This document shows, piece by piece, positions 1 to 7,064 of a DNA stretch of 18,163 nt. A program made the translations under genes and the position numbers. Positions within the stretch are counted from its first letter, which is position 1; the number at the start of each line of letters is the position of its first letter. Source of the stretch: Hydrogenophaga sp. GTDB lineage: Bacteria > Pseudomonadota > Gammaproteobacteria > Burkholderiales > Burkholderiaceae_C. The stretch is from assembly GCA_018335615.1 (NCBI GenBank), contig JAGXRS010000461.1:1-18163 (forward strand), written 5' to 3'. The notes below the pieces were generated by a model. That model did not search any database. It was not told where the DNA came from and worked only from the letters and a program-made list of their open reading frames with translations.

Positions 1-1379
1 GTGCCTTCGTGGATCATGTTCAGGCGGTTGTCGCGCCAGTACTGCTCCACCGGGAAATCGCGCGTGTAGCCGTATCCCCCGTGAATCTGGATCGCCAGGC
101 TATTGGCTTCCAGGCACCACTCGCTGGGCCAGCTCTTGGCTATCGGGGTGAGCACCTCCAGCAGCAGGCGGGCGTCGTCGGCCACGGCGGCTTCAGCGGT
201 GTGGTGCTCGTCCACCAGGCGGGCGCAATACAGCTCCAGTGCCAGCGCGCCTTCGGCATAGGCTTTCTGGGCCAGCAGCATGCGCTTCACGTCGGCGTGT
301 TCGATGATGCGCACCGGCGGCTGGGCGGGGTCTTTGCCGGCGGGGCCCATGGGGCGACCCTGCGGGCGGTTCTTCGCATAGTCCAGGCTGGCGAGGTAGC
401 CGGCCATGCCGAGCATGGTGGCCGCCATGCCCACGCCGATACGGGCCTCATTCATCATGTGGAACATGCAGTGCAAGCCCTTGCCGGGCTCGCCCACCAG
501 GTAGCCCACGGCGCCGGCCTCGCCCTTCACGGGGTACTTGCCTTCGCCAAAGTTCAGCAGCGTGTTGGTGGTGCCGCGCCAGCCGCACTTGTGGTTCAGG
601 CCGGCCAGGGCCACGTCGTTGCGCTCGCCGGTGAGTTCACCGTCGGTGCCCACCAGTTTCTTTGGCACGATGAAAAGCGAGATGCCACGCGTGCCGGGGA
701 CCAGCTTGCCATTCTCGTCGGGGATCTTCGCCAGCACGAGGTGGATGATGTTTTCGGTCAGCTCGTGCTCGCCGGCCGAGATCCACATCTTGTTGCCCTT
801 GAGACGGTAGCGCGGGCCCAGTGGGTCGCTCGCGAAATCGCTGCCGTCAGGCACGGCGCGCGTCATCACGTCGCTCAGGCTGGAGCCGGCCTGCGGCTCG
901 CTCAGGCACATGGTGCCCGAGAAGCGACCCGAAAACTCGTTCAGCGCGAACACCTGCTTCTGCGCCTCGGTGCCGTGCTTCATCAGCAGGTTGGCGTTGC
1001 CGGTGGTGAGCATGCCGCTGCCGATGCTGACCGATGCCATGGCAAAGAAGGCGTTGGCTGCGGCTTCCACGGTGTAAGGCAGCTGCATGCCGCCCACGTC
1101 GACATCCTGCGCGGCGCTGAGCATGCCACTCTCGGCGTAGGCCTTGTGTGCATCGTGCGTGGCCTGCGGCAGGATCACCTTTTCGCCGTCGAAGTGCGGC
1201 TCCTGCGTGTCCACCAGGCGGTTGAAGGGCGCGTATTTTTCGCGGGCGATGCGCTCGCAGGTGTCGAGCACCGCGGCGAACGTTTCGCGGCTGTGGTCGG
1301 CAAAACGCTCACGCTGGCTCAGGCTTTCAACGGCCAGCCAGTCGTGGAGAAGAAAGTCGATCGTGGGGCGCAGGCTCAT
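1..1379 (-). CDS. Acyl-CoA dehydrogenase, FadE-like, C-terminus beyond the window
   Basis: This FAD enzyme would catalyse the first beta-oxidation step, acyl-CoA to trans-2-enoyl-CoA. There are 459 complete codons from the ATG at 1379; the frame is still open at base 1. Visible landmarks are the acyl-CoA dehydrogenase signature MCLSEPQAGSS (about residues 157-167), KMWISAGEHE (197-206) and QIHGGYGYTRDFPVEQYWRD (431-450). They are followed by NMIHEG, whose Glu458 aligns with the catalytic base of the family (the E of YEGT in medium-chain enzymes). A long N-terminus (MSLRPTIDFLLHDWL) and late Glu suggest the roughly 600-residue class with an extra C-terminal domain, which would lie outside the window. 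A purine-rich AAAGAGA lies about 10 bases before the start. It is the fourth gene of the operon, 40 bp after the thioesterase. Chain-length preference cannot be read from the sequence. Confidence 0.95.
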   Translation of the reverse strand, partial: MSLRPTIDFLLHDWLAVESLSQRERFADHSRETFAAVLDTCERIAREKYAPFNRLVDTQEPHFDGEKVILPQATHDAHKAYAESGMLSAAQDVDVGGMQLPYTVEAAANAFFAMASVSIGSGMLTTGNANLLMKHGTEAQKQVFALNEFSGRFSGTMCLSEPQAGSSLSDVMTRAVPDGSDFASDPLGPRYRLKGNKMWISAGEHELTENIIHLVLAKIPDENGKLVPGTRGISLFIVPKKLVGTDGELTGERNDVALAGLNHKCGWRGTTNTLLNFGEGKYPVKGEAGAVGYLVGEPGKGLHCMFHMMNEARIGVGMAATMLGMAGYLASLDYAKNRPQGRPMGPAGKDPAQPPVRIIEHADVKRMLLAQKAYAEGALALELYCARLVDEHHTAEAAVADDARLLLEVLTPIAKSWPSEWCLEANSLAIQIHGGYGYTRDFPVEQYWRDNRLNMIHEG

Positions 1380-1419
1380 GGGTGTTGGATCTCTTTGGTT
1401 GCTGCGCCGTGCAGCCCGT

Positions 1420-1863
1420 TCAGGCGCCGGCAGTGGGGGGCAGCGCGACGATGGTTCCCTGAGCGATGGCGCAGAGCTTTTCCACGCCGTCCCTCACCAC
1501 GAACACGTCGCAACGGCACACCGCCTGCGACTTCCCGGCGTAGACCACGTCGGCGCGCGCCACCAGGCGCTCGCCAATGGCCGGGCGCAGGTAGTTGATC
1601 TTGAGTTCGGACGTGACCACCGGCACCCGCAAGGCCGTGCCGCCGGCATAGGTGAGCGCGTTGTCGGCCGCGTAGCTGATGACGCCGCCGTGCACAAAGC
1701 CGTGTTGCTGCTGGATGGCGTTCGTCACCGGCACCTGCAGTTCGCAACGCCCGGGTGAGAGCGCACTCAACTCAGCCCCGATGAGGATGGAAAAAGGCTG
1801 CGAGGCCAGGACCTCGCGGCCCATGGCCAGAAACACCTCGGGACTGGCGCTGAGGTCGCTCAT
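1420..1863 (-). CDS. PaaI-like hotdog-fold acyl-CoA thioesterase
   Basis: A 147-residue single-domain hotdog thioesterase, a normal length for the PaaI/YbgC-like families, predicted to hydrolyse acyl- or aryl-CoA to free acid and CoA in the cytoplasm. The diagnostic segment is QQQHGFVHGGVISYAADNAL (51-70): the HGG turn at 58-60 is followed by a helix with Asp67, the usual acidic active-site residue. ELKINYLRP (86-94) is the conserved strand after it. I start at the ATG at 1863 (MSDLS). An in-frame TTG at 1872 would add three residues but has no better ribosome-binding site. It sits 23 bp after the thiolase stop and 40 bp before the dehydrogenase, so it is co-transcribed with a beta-oxidation set. 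It probably releases CoA from stalled or unusual intermediates. The substrate is unknown. Confidence 0.9.
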   Translation of the reverse strand: MSDLSASPEVFLAMGREVLASQPFSILIGAELSALSPGRCELQVPVTNAIQQQHGFVHGGVISYAADNALTYAGGTALRVPVVTSELKINYLRPAIGERLVARADVVYAGKSQAVCRCDVFVVRDGVEKLCAIAQGTIVALPPTAGA

Positions 1864-1886
1864 GGGTTCCAACGTTCAGCAGGGAA

Positions 1887-3062
1887 TCACAGCACCTCGA
1901 AAACGCCCGCTGCACCCATGCCGCCGCCGATGCACATGGTCACGCAGACGCGCTTGGCGCCGCGGCGCTTGCCTTCGATCAGCGCGTGGCCGGTCAGGCG
2001 CTGGCCGGACACACCGTAGGGGTGGCCCACGGCGATGGCGCCGCCGTTCACGTTCAGGCGTTCCTGGGGGATGCCCAGCTTGTCGCGGCAGTACAGCACC
2101 TGCACGGCAAAGGCTTCGTTGAGCTCCCACAGGTCGATGTCGCCCACCTTCAGGCCCAGGCGCGCCAGCACCTTGGGGATGGCGAACACCGGGCCGATGC
2201 CCATTTCGTCCGGCTCGCAACCGGCCACAGCGAAGCCGAGGAAACGGCCCAGCGGCTGGAGGCCACGCTGCTCGGCCAGGGTTTCGTCCATCAGCACACA
2301 TGCGCCCGCGCCGTCGCTGAACTGGCTGGCGTTGCCCGCCGTGATCAGGCCGCCCGGCAGCGCCGAGCGCAGGCCCGAGATGCCTTCCTTGGTGGTCCCG
2401 GCGCGGATGCCTTCGTCGTTCTCGACCGTGACCTGCTTGCTCATCAGGCCCATGACCTTGTCGGCCACGCCGGCGGTCACGGTGATGGGCGCAATCTCGT
2501 CCTTGAACAGGCCCGCTTCCAGCGCGGCGGTGGCGCGCTGCTGGCTGGCCGCGCCGTATTCGTCCATGGCGTCGCGGCTGATGTTGTAGCGCTTGGCCAC
2601 CTGCTCGGCGGTCTGCAGCATGTTCCAGTAGATCTCGGGCTTCATCTTCTCCAGCGAGGGGTCCTTGATCATGTGCAGGTTCATTTCCTGCTGCACGCAG
2701 GAGATGCTTTCCACCCCGCCGGCCACGTACACGCTGCCCTCGCCGGCGATGATGCGCTGCGCGGCCAATGCGATGGTCTGCAGGCCGGACGAGCAGAAGC
2801 GGTTGACGGTCATGCCCGACACGCTGATGGGCATGCCGGCCTTGAGCGCGATCTGGCGCGCGATGTTCATGCCGGTGGCGCCCTCGGGGTTGGCGCAACC
2901 CATGATGACGTCTTCCACCTCGGCGGCGTCGATGCCGGCGCGCTGCACGGCGTGCTGGACCGCGTGGCCGCCCAGCGTGGCCCCGTGGGTCATGTTGAAA
3001 GCGCCCTTCCAGCTCTTGGTCAGGGGTGTGCGGGCGGTGGAGACGATGACGGCGTTGGTCAT
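1887..3062 (-). CDS. Acetyl-CoA C-acyltransferase (thiolase)
   Basis: A 391-residue thiolase, full length for the family, which would cleave 3-ketoacyl-CoA with CoA to give acetyl-CoA and a shortened acyl-CoA. The catalytic residues are all visible: nucleophile Cys90 in NRFCSSGLQ, His347 in GGAIAVGHPYGVSG, and the second Cys377 in CIGGGMG. The spacing is nearly the same as in the well-studied Zoogloea enzyme (89/348/378). The His motif reads GHPYG rather than the common GHPIG/GHPLG; Tyr is tolerated in many proteobacterial thiolases. The ATG at 3062 has a GAGGA ribosome-binding site seven bases upstream. It lies 33 bp after the hydratase/dehydrogenase, the usual fadBA-like pairing. A biosynthetic acetoacetyl-CoA thiolase is possible by sequence alone, but the context favours degradation. 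Confidence 0.95.
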   Translation of the reverse strand: MTNAVIVSTARTPLTKSWKGAFNMTHGATLGGHAVQHAVQRAGIDAAEVEDVIMGCANPEGATGMNIARQIALKAGMPISVSGMTVNRFCSSGLQTIALAAQRIIAGEGSVYVAGGVESISCVQQEMNLHMIKDPSLEKMKPEIYWNMLQTAEQVAKRYNISRDAMDEYGAASQQRATAALEAGLFKDEIAPITVTAGVADKVMGLMSKQVTVENDEGIRAGTTKEGISGLRSALPGGLITAGNASQFSDGAGACVLMDETLAEQRGLQPLGRFLGFAVAGCEPDEMGIGPVFAIPKVLARLGLKVGDIDLWELNEAFAVQVLYCRDKLGIPQERLNVNGGAIAVGHPYGVSGQRLTGHALIEGKRRGAKRVCVTMCIGGGMGAAGVFEVL

Positions 3063-3095
3063 TTGAATTTCCTCAGTTCGTGATTCGGGCGGTCA

Positions 3096-5204
3096 TCAAA
3101 ACGTTTTGCCTTCGGCAGCCAGGCGAGCCAGCAGCGGCGCCGGCTCCCAGAACTTCGCGTCGTCCAGCGGGTTCCTGGCAAAGCGCTTCATGGCCTGCAC
3201 CACGTTGAACAGGCCCACTTCATTGGCGTAGTTCATGGGGCCGCCGCGGTGGGCCGGGAAGCCGTAACCGAAGATGTAGACCACGTCGATGTCGCTGGCC
3301 TTGTTGGCAATGCCCTCTTCCAGGATGTGCGCGGCCTCGTTCACCAGCGCGAAGATCAGGCGTTGCACGATCTCCTCATCGGAAATCTTGCGCGGCGTGA
3401 TGCCCAGGCTCTTGCGGTGTTCCTCGATCATCTGCACCACCTCGGCATTCGGGATCGCATCGCGTTTGCCGGGCACGTAGTCGTACCAGCCGGCACCGGT
3501 CTTCTGGCCGAAGCGGCCCTTCTCGCACAGCAGGTCGGCCGTCTGGCTGTACTTCATGTCCGGCTTTTCCTGGTAGCGGCGCTTGCGGATCGCCCAGCCG
3601 ATGTCGTTGCCGGCCAGGTCGCCCATGCGGAACGGGCCCATGGCCATGCCGAACTTCTCCATCGCCTTGTCCACCTGCTCGGGCGTGCAGCCCTCATCCA
3701 GCAGGAAACCGCCCTGGCGGCCGTACTGCTCGATCATGCGGTTGCCGATGAAGCCGTCGCACACGCCGGACACCACCGCCGTCTTCTTGATCTTCTTGGC
3801 CACCGCCATCACGGTGGCCATCACGTCCTTGGCGGTCTGCTCGCCGCGCACCACTTCCAGCAGCTTCATCACGTTGGCCGGGCTGAAGAAGTGCAGGCCC
3901 ACCACGTCCTGCGGGCGCTGGGTGAAGGACGCTATCTTGTTGACGTCCAGCGTGGAGGTGTTGGTGGCCAGGATGGCGCCGGGCTTCATCACGCGGTCGA
4001 GTTCCTTGAACACCGCTTCTTTCACGCCGATTTCTTCAAACACGGCCTCGATCACGAGGTCGGCGTCTTTCAGCTCGTCGTAGCTCAGCGTGGTGCTCAG
4101 CAGGCTCATGCGCTGCTCGTACTTGTCCTGCTTGAGCTTGCCCTTCTTCACCTGGGCTTCGTAGTTCTTGCGGATGGTGGCAATGCCGCGGTCCAGCGCC
4201 TCCTGCTTCATTTCCAGCATCTTCACGGGGATGCCGGCGTTCAGGAAATTCATGGTGATGCCGCCACCCATGGTGCCGGCGCCGATGACGGCCACCGACT
4301 CGATGCTGCGCTTGGCCGTGTCTTCCGGCACGTCCGGGATCTTGCTGGCGGCACGCTCGGCGGTGAACAGGTGGCGCAGCGAGCGGCACTCGGGCGTCCA
4401 CATTAGGTTGATGAAGATCTCGCGCTCGAAGGCCATGCCGTCGGCGAATTTTTTCTTCGTGGCAGCTTCCACGGCGTCCACGCACTTGGCCGGCGCGGGG
4501 AAGTTCTTGGCCATGCCCTTGACCATGTTGCGCGCGAACTGGAAGTAGGCGTCGGGGTTGGGGTGCTTGCAGGGCAGGTTGCGCACCAGCGGAAAGGCCG
4601 AGCCGTCGGCGTGTTTGGCCGCCATCTCGCGGGCCAGTGCCATGGCTTCTTCTGCCAGCGCCTCGGGCGACGACGCCAGCTTGTCGAACAGCTTCTGGCC
4701 GGGCAGCTGGGCCAGCATCTCGCTCTTGATGGGCTCGCCGCTCACGATCATGTTCAGGGCGGCTTCCACACCCAGCACGCGCGGCAGGCGCTGCGTGCCA
4801 CCGGCGCCGGGGATCAGGCCCAGCTTCACCTCGGGCAGCGCCACGTTGCAGCCGGGGGCGGCGATGCGGTAATGCGCGCCGAGCGCCAATTCAAGGCCGC
4901 CGCCCATGGCCACGCTGTGCAAAGCGGCAATCACCGGCTTGGTGGTGTTTTCCACCCGGGTGATGACCGACAGCAGGTTCGGCTCCTGCACCGCCTTGGG
5001 CGAACCGAATTCCCGGATGTCCGCGCCGCCTGAGAACGCCTTGCCCGCGCCCGTGAGCACCACGGCCTTGACGGCGGCGTCGTTCTCGGCCTTCTCCAGC
5101 CCATCCACGATGGCCTGCCGGGTGGACAAACCCAGGCCGTTGACCGGCGGGTTGTTCAGCGTGATGACGGCCACATCGCCGTGGACCTGGTACTCAGCAG
5201 TCAT
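3096..5204 (-). CDS. Bifunctional enoyl-CoA hydratase / 3-hydroxyacyl-CoA dehydrogenase
   Basis: A 702-residue two-domain protein that hydrates 2-enoyl-CoA and oxidises the 3-hydroxyacyl-CoA with NAD. The N-terminal crotonase domain (about 1-190) has the oxyanion-hole segment FSGGADIREFG and both catalytic glutamates, Glu105 (GGGLELALG) and Glu125 (LPEVKLGL). The Rossmann domain begins at VAVIGAGTMGGG (304-315). The dehydrogenase pair is His438 (GLHFFSPANVMKLLE) and Glu450. The C-terminal helical domains follow (GDLAGNDIGWAIRK, 528-541). Length and architecture fit the FadB/FadJ and peroxisomal multifunctional type 1 group. I chose the ATG at 5204 because a perfect AAGGAGA lies six bases upstream; in-frame starts at 5243 (ATG) and 5252 (TTG) have no such site. 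It is the first gene of the beta-oxidation operon, just downstream of the dyad operator. Confidence 0.96.
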   Translation of the reverse strand: MTAEYQVHGDVAVITLNNPPVNGLGLSTRQAIVDGLEKAENDAAVKAVVLTGAGKAFSGGADIREFGSPKAVQEPNLLSVITRVENTTKPVIAALHSVAMGGGLELALGAHYRIAAPGCNVALPEVKLGLIPGAGGTQRLPRVLGVEAALNMIVSGEPIKSEMLAQLPGQKLFDKLASSPEALAEEAMALAREMAAKHADGSAFPLVRNLPCKHPNPDAYFQFARNMVKGMAKNFPAPAKCVDAVEAATKKKFADGMAFEREIFINLMWTPECRSLRHLFTAERAASKIPDVPEDTAKRSIESVAVIGAGTMGGGITMNFLNAGIPVKMLEMKQEALDRGIATIRKNYEAQVKKGKLKQDKYEQRMSLLSTTLSYDELKDADLVIEAVFEEIGVKEAVFKELDRVMKPGAILATNTSTLDVNKIASFTQRPQDVVGLHFFSPANVMKLLEVVRGEQTAKDVMATVMAVAKKIKKTAVVSGVCDGFIGNRMIEQYGRQGGFLLDEGCTPEQVDKAMEKFGMAMGPFRMGDLAGNDIGWAIRKRRYQEKPDMKYSQTADLLCEKGRFGQKTGAGWYDYVPGKRDAIPNAEVVQMIEEHRKSLGITPRKISDEEIVQRLIFALVNEAAHILEEGIANKASDIDVVYIFGYGFPAHRGGPMNYANEVGLFNVVQAMKRFARNPLDDAKFWEPAPLLARLAAEGKTF

Positions 5205-5208
5205 GGAA

Positions 5209-5215
5209 TCTCCTT
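5209..5215 (-). promoter_or_regulatory. Strong ribosome-binding site, first beta-oxidation gene
   Basis: On the minus strand AAGGAGA sits six bases before the ATG at 5204. This decides the start against the upstream in-frame alternatives at 5243 and 5252. The 14 bases GGAATCTCCTTGGA (top strand, 5205-5218) recur at 13890-13903 in front of the acyl-CoA synthetase. Confidence 0.8.
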
Positions 5216-5264
5216 GGAATTCGTTGTGGAAAGCAAAAGGCATTGTGCCCAATGCCGAAACAAA

Positions 5265-5284
5265 AAGAACGACCGTTCGATCTT
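5265..5284. promoter_or_regulatory. Dyad operator GAAC-N4-GTTC, TetR-type candidate
   Basis: The 20-base AAGAACGACCGTTCGATCTT is an imperfect palindrome with 16 of 20 positions matching its own reverse complement. Its core GAACGACCGTTC spans 5267-5278. The core lies 63 bases upstream of the hydratase/dehydrogenase start and overlaps the candidate -10 box. The same GAAC-N4-GTTC core recurs at 13924-13935 before the acyl-CoA synthetase. TetR-family regulators of fatty-acid degradation in betaproteobacteria bind short dyads of this kind; which regulator binds here is inference, and no regulator gene is in the window. Confidence 0.6.
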
Positions 5285-5307
5285 AGAAAATTTGTGCAGC
5301 GCGGCAA
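5280..5307 (-). promoter_or_regulatory. Candidate sigma-70 promoter of the beta-oxidation operon
   Basis: On the minus strand TTGCCG (top 5302-5307) is followed after 16 bases by TAAGAT (top 5280-5285). The -35 keeps TTG and the -10 matches four of six consensus bases. The dyad operator overlaps the -10 and the presumed start point, which would suit repression. This is pattern matching only; other promoters in the same 288-bp gap are possible. Confidence 0.35.
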
Positions 5308-5378
5308 GCGCCCCTTGTCCCCTGCGAGTCAAGCGTCCAGCCGGAGCGCGTGCCACCCATCCCAGGATGCCGCGGAAC

Positions 5379-5420
5379 GGGCTGCGGCTCCAAGCCTGCC
5401 TGCGCAGGCTTGGACAGCCC
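5379..5420. other. Long GC-rich inverted repeat (stem-loop) after the transporter operon
   Basis: TCCAAGCCTG (5389-5398) and CAGGCTTGGA (5405-5414) form a perfect 10-bp stem with a six-base loop. GGGCTG (5379-5384) pairs with CAGCCC (5415-5420) below a four-base bulge, giving 16 base pairs in all. It lies 73 bp or more beyond the LivF-like stop codon. No T-run follows on either strand, so it is not a classical intrinsic terminator. It may be an mRNA 3'-end stabiliser, a Rho-region structure or a dispersed palindromic element. Confidence 0.6.
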
Positions 5421-5426
5421 GAAGAA

Positions 5427-5480
5427 GCATCGGCTCTGCCGGTGCTGCGGCCTGCAAGGCACGCGCGCAGCGCGGCGCGC
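5427..5480. other. Two further adjacent inverted repeats downstream of livF
   Basis: GCATCGGC (5427-5434) pairs with GCCGGTGC (5438-5445) around a TCT loop, with one G-T wobble. On the minus strand it is followed by TTCTTC, a weak terminator-like tail. GCGCGC (5463-5468) and GCGCGC (5475-5480) can form a second small stem. The rest of the gap from 5205 to 5492 shows no convincing gene; its reading frames are Arg/Ala-rich shadows. Confidence 0.4.
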
Positions 5481-5492
5481 AGGGCATCCCAT

Positions 5493-6188
5493 CTAGACCT
5501 CCAGCCATTCCTTGCGCGTCTCCGGGTCGGCACGCAGGCTGTCCGGCGTGCCCTCGAACACGATGCTGCCGTGGCCCATCACCAGCACGCGGTCCGAGAT
5601 GGCCATGGCAATGGTGAGCTTCTGCTCGATCAGCAGCACCGACACGCCCCGCCCCTTCAGGGTTTGCAGGTACTGCCCCACCAGTTCCACGATCTTGGGC
5701 GCCAGGCCCTCGGTCGGCTCGTCGATGATGATCAGGTCCGGGTCGCCCATGAGCGTGCGGCACAGCGTGAGCATCTGCTGTTCGCCACCCGACAGCACGC
5801 CGGCCTCGGTGTGCTGACGCTCCTTCAGGCGGGGAAACATGTCGTACATGTCGTCAAAGCTCCAGCGGCTGCCCTTGCCGCTGCCCTTCTGGCCCAGCAG
5901 CAGGTTCTGGTGCACCGTGAGCTTGGGAAAAATGTCGCGGTTCTCGGGCACATAGCCCAGGCCCAGGTGGGCGATCTCGAAGGGTTTGCGCCCCAGGATG
6001 CCCTTGCCTTGCCACTGGACGTCACCGGTGGCGTCCACCAGGCCCATGATGGTCTTGGCGGTGGTGGAACGGCCCGAGCCATTGCGGCCCAGCAGGGCGA
6101 CGATCTCGCCCTTGCCGACGGTGAATGACACGCCGTGCAGCACATGGCTTTTGCCGTAGTAGGCGTGGAGGTTGTCGATGGTCAGCAT
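5493..6188 (-). CDS. livF: ABC transporter ATP-binding protein, LivF-like, Walker A Lys replaced by Arg
   Basis: A 231-residue nucleotide-binding subunit of a branched-chain-amino-acid-type (HAAT) importer, working at the inner membrane with the LivG-like partner. The Walker A motif reads GRNGSGRST (34-42) with Arg40 (codon CGT) where ABC ATPases normally have Lys. The signature LSGGEQQM (132-139) and Walker B LIIIDEPTEGL (152-162, Asp156 and Glu157) are intact. The switch region reads IEQKL with Gln189 at the usual His position, as is common in LivF proteins. The ATG at 6188 has GGAG upstream, and the gap from the LivG-like gene is 12 bp. The Lys-to-Arg change may weaken its own ATP hydrolysis and leave the partner dominant. 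It could also be a tolerated lineage variant. The symbol denotes the family, not a proven leucine transporter. Confidence 0.92.
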   Translation of the reverse strand: MLTIDNLHAYYGKSHVLHGVSFTVGKGEIVALLGRNGSGRSTTAKTIMGLVDATGDVQWQGKGILGRKPFEIAHLGLGYVPENRDIFPKLTVHQNLLLGQKGSGKGSRWSFDDMYDMFPRLKERQHTEAGVLSGGEQQMLTLCRTLMGDPDLIIIDEPTEGLAPKIVELVGQYLQTLKGRGVSVLLIEQKLTIAMAISDRVLVMGHGSIVFEGTPDSLRADPETRKEWLEV

Positions 6189-6200
6189 CTGGTTCGCTCC

Positions 6201-7064
6201 TCAGTGGCCTGCAGAGGCGGCCTGCCCATCGGCCAGTACCGAGCCCAGGTAAGCCTCTTGCACCTTGGCGTTGGCGCGCACCGCTTCCGGTGTGTCGAAG
6301 GCCAGCACCTCGCCATACACCACCACCGCGATCTTGTCGGCCAGGCCGAAAACCACGCCCATGTCGTGCTCCACCGTGAGCAGCGTCTTGCCCACCGTCA
6401 CCTCGCGGATCAGCTCGATGAATCGGCTGGTCTCGCTTTTGCTCATGCCAGCCGTGGGCTCGTCCAGCAGGATCACGCCCGCGCCACCGGCGATGGTGAT
6501 GCCGATCTCCAGCGCGCGCTGCTCGGCGTAGGTGAGGTTCATGGCCAGCACGTCTCGCTTCTTGTCCAGTCGGATCATCTGCATGAGCTGCTCGGCCCGG
6601 TCGTTGGCGTCGCGCAGGTCGGCCAGGAAGCGGAACAGCGCGTACTTGTAGCCCAGGCTCCAGAGCACGCTGCAGCGCAGGTTCTCGAACACGCTGAGCT
6701 TGGGGAAGATGTTGGTGATCTGAAAGCTGCGCGAGAGCCCCATGCGGTTGATCTCGAACGGCCTCTTGCCGTTGATGCGCTGCCCGCCCAGCAGCACGTC
6801 GCCACTGGTGGGGGCGAATCGACCCGAGATCAGGTTGAACAGGGTGGACTTGCCGGCGCCGTTGGGGCCGATGATGGCCACCCGCTCGCCGCTGCGCACC
6901 GCCAGGTCGATCCCGCGAATGATCTCGGTCTTGCCGAAACTCTTGCGCAGCTGGCGCAGTTCCAGCGCATAACCGCCGGCGTGGATGTGGCTCATCGACT
7001 CGTCGTAGTGCACGGCCTCGGGCGTGCGGGAAGCCGGGGCGTGGGTGGTTTGGTCGGTGCTCAT
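6201..7064 (-). CDS. livG: ABC transporter ATP-binding protein, LivG-like
   Basis: A 287-residue ATPase subunit with all core motifs: Walker A GPNGAGKST (66-74, Lys72), an ABC signature of the divergent LivG kind (LTYAEQRALEIG, 177-188), Walker B VILLDEPTAGM (197-207, Asp201 and Glu202) and switch His233 (TVEHDM). Around 30 polar residues precede the first strand, so the N-terminus is longer than usual; an internal ATG at residue 24 (MSHIHAGG) is an alternative start. The chosen ATG at 7062-7064 overlaps the LivM TGA as ATGA, a translational-coupling arrangement, with GGGAGA just upstream. Because the LivF-like partner lacks the Walker A lysine, this subunit probably carries most of the hydrolysis (inference). 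Confidence 0.94.
   Translation of the reverse strand: MSTDQTTHAPASRTPEAVHYDESMSHIHAGGYALELRQLRKSFGKTEIIRGIDLAVRSGERVAIIGPNGAGKSTLFNLISGRFAPTSGDVLLGGQRINGKRPFEINRMGLSRSFQITNIFPKLSVFENLRCSVLWSLGYKYALFRFLADLRDANDRAEQLMQMIRLDKKRDVLAMNLTYAEQRALEIGITIAGGAGVILLDEPTAGMSKSETSRFIELIREVTVGKTLLTVEHDMGVVFGLADKIAVVVYGEVLAFDTPEAVRANAKVQEAYLGSVLADGQAASAGH

Noticed and set aside
9..1598. Long plus-strand open frame of 529 codons
   Set aside because: It runs antisense to the acyl-CoA dehydrogenase and thioesterase, is rich in His/Ala/Gly/Gln as expected of GC-rich shadow frames, and shows no recognisable domain.
1986..3083. Plus-strand 365-codon frame over the thiolase
   Set aside because: Shadow frame; the minus strand carries an intact thiolase with all catalytic residues.
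5201..5533. Small minus-strand frame of 110 codons in the gap before the beta-oxidation operon
   Set aside because: It is Arg/Ala-rich, overlaps both flanking features including the promoter and operator, and has no ribosome-binding site or family resemblance.
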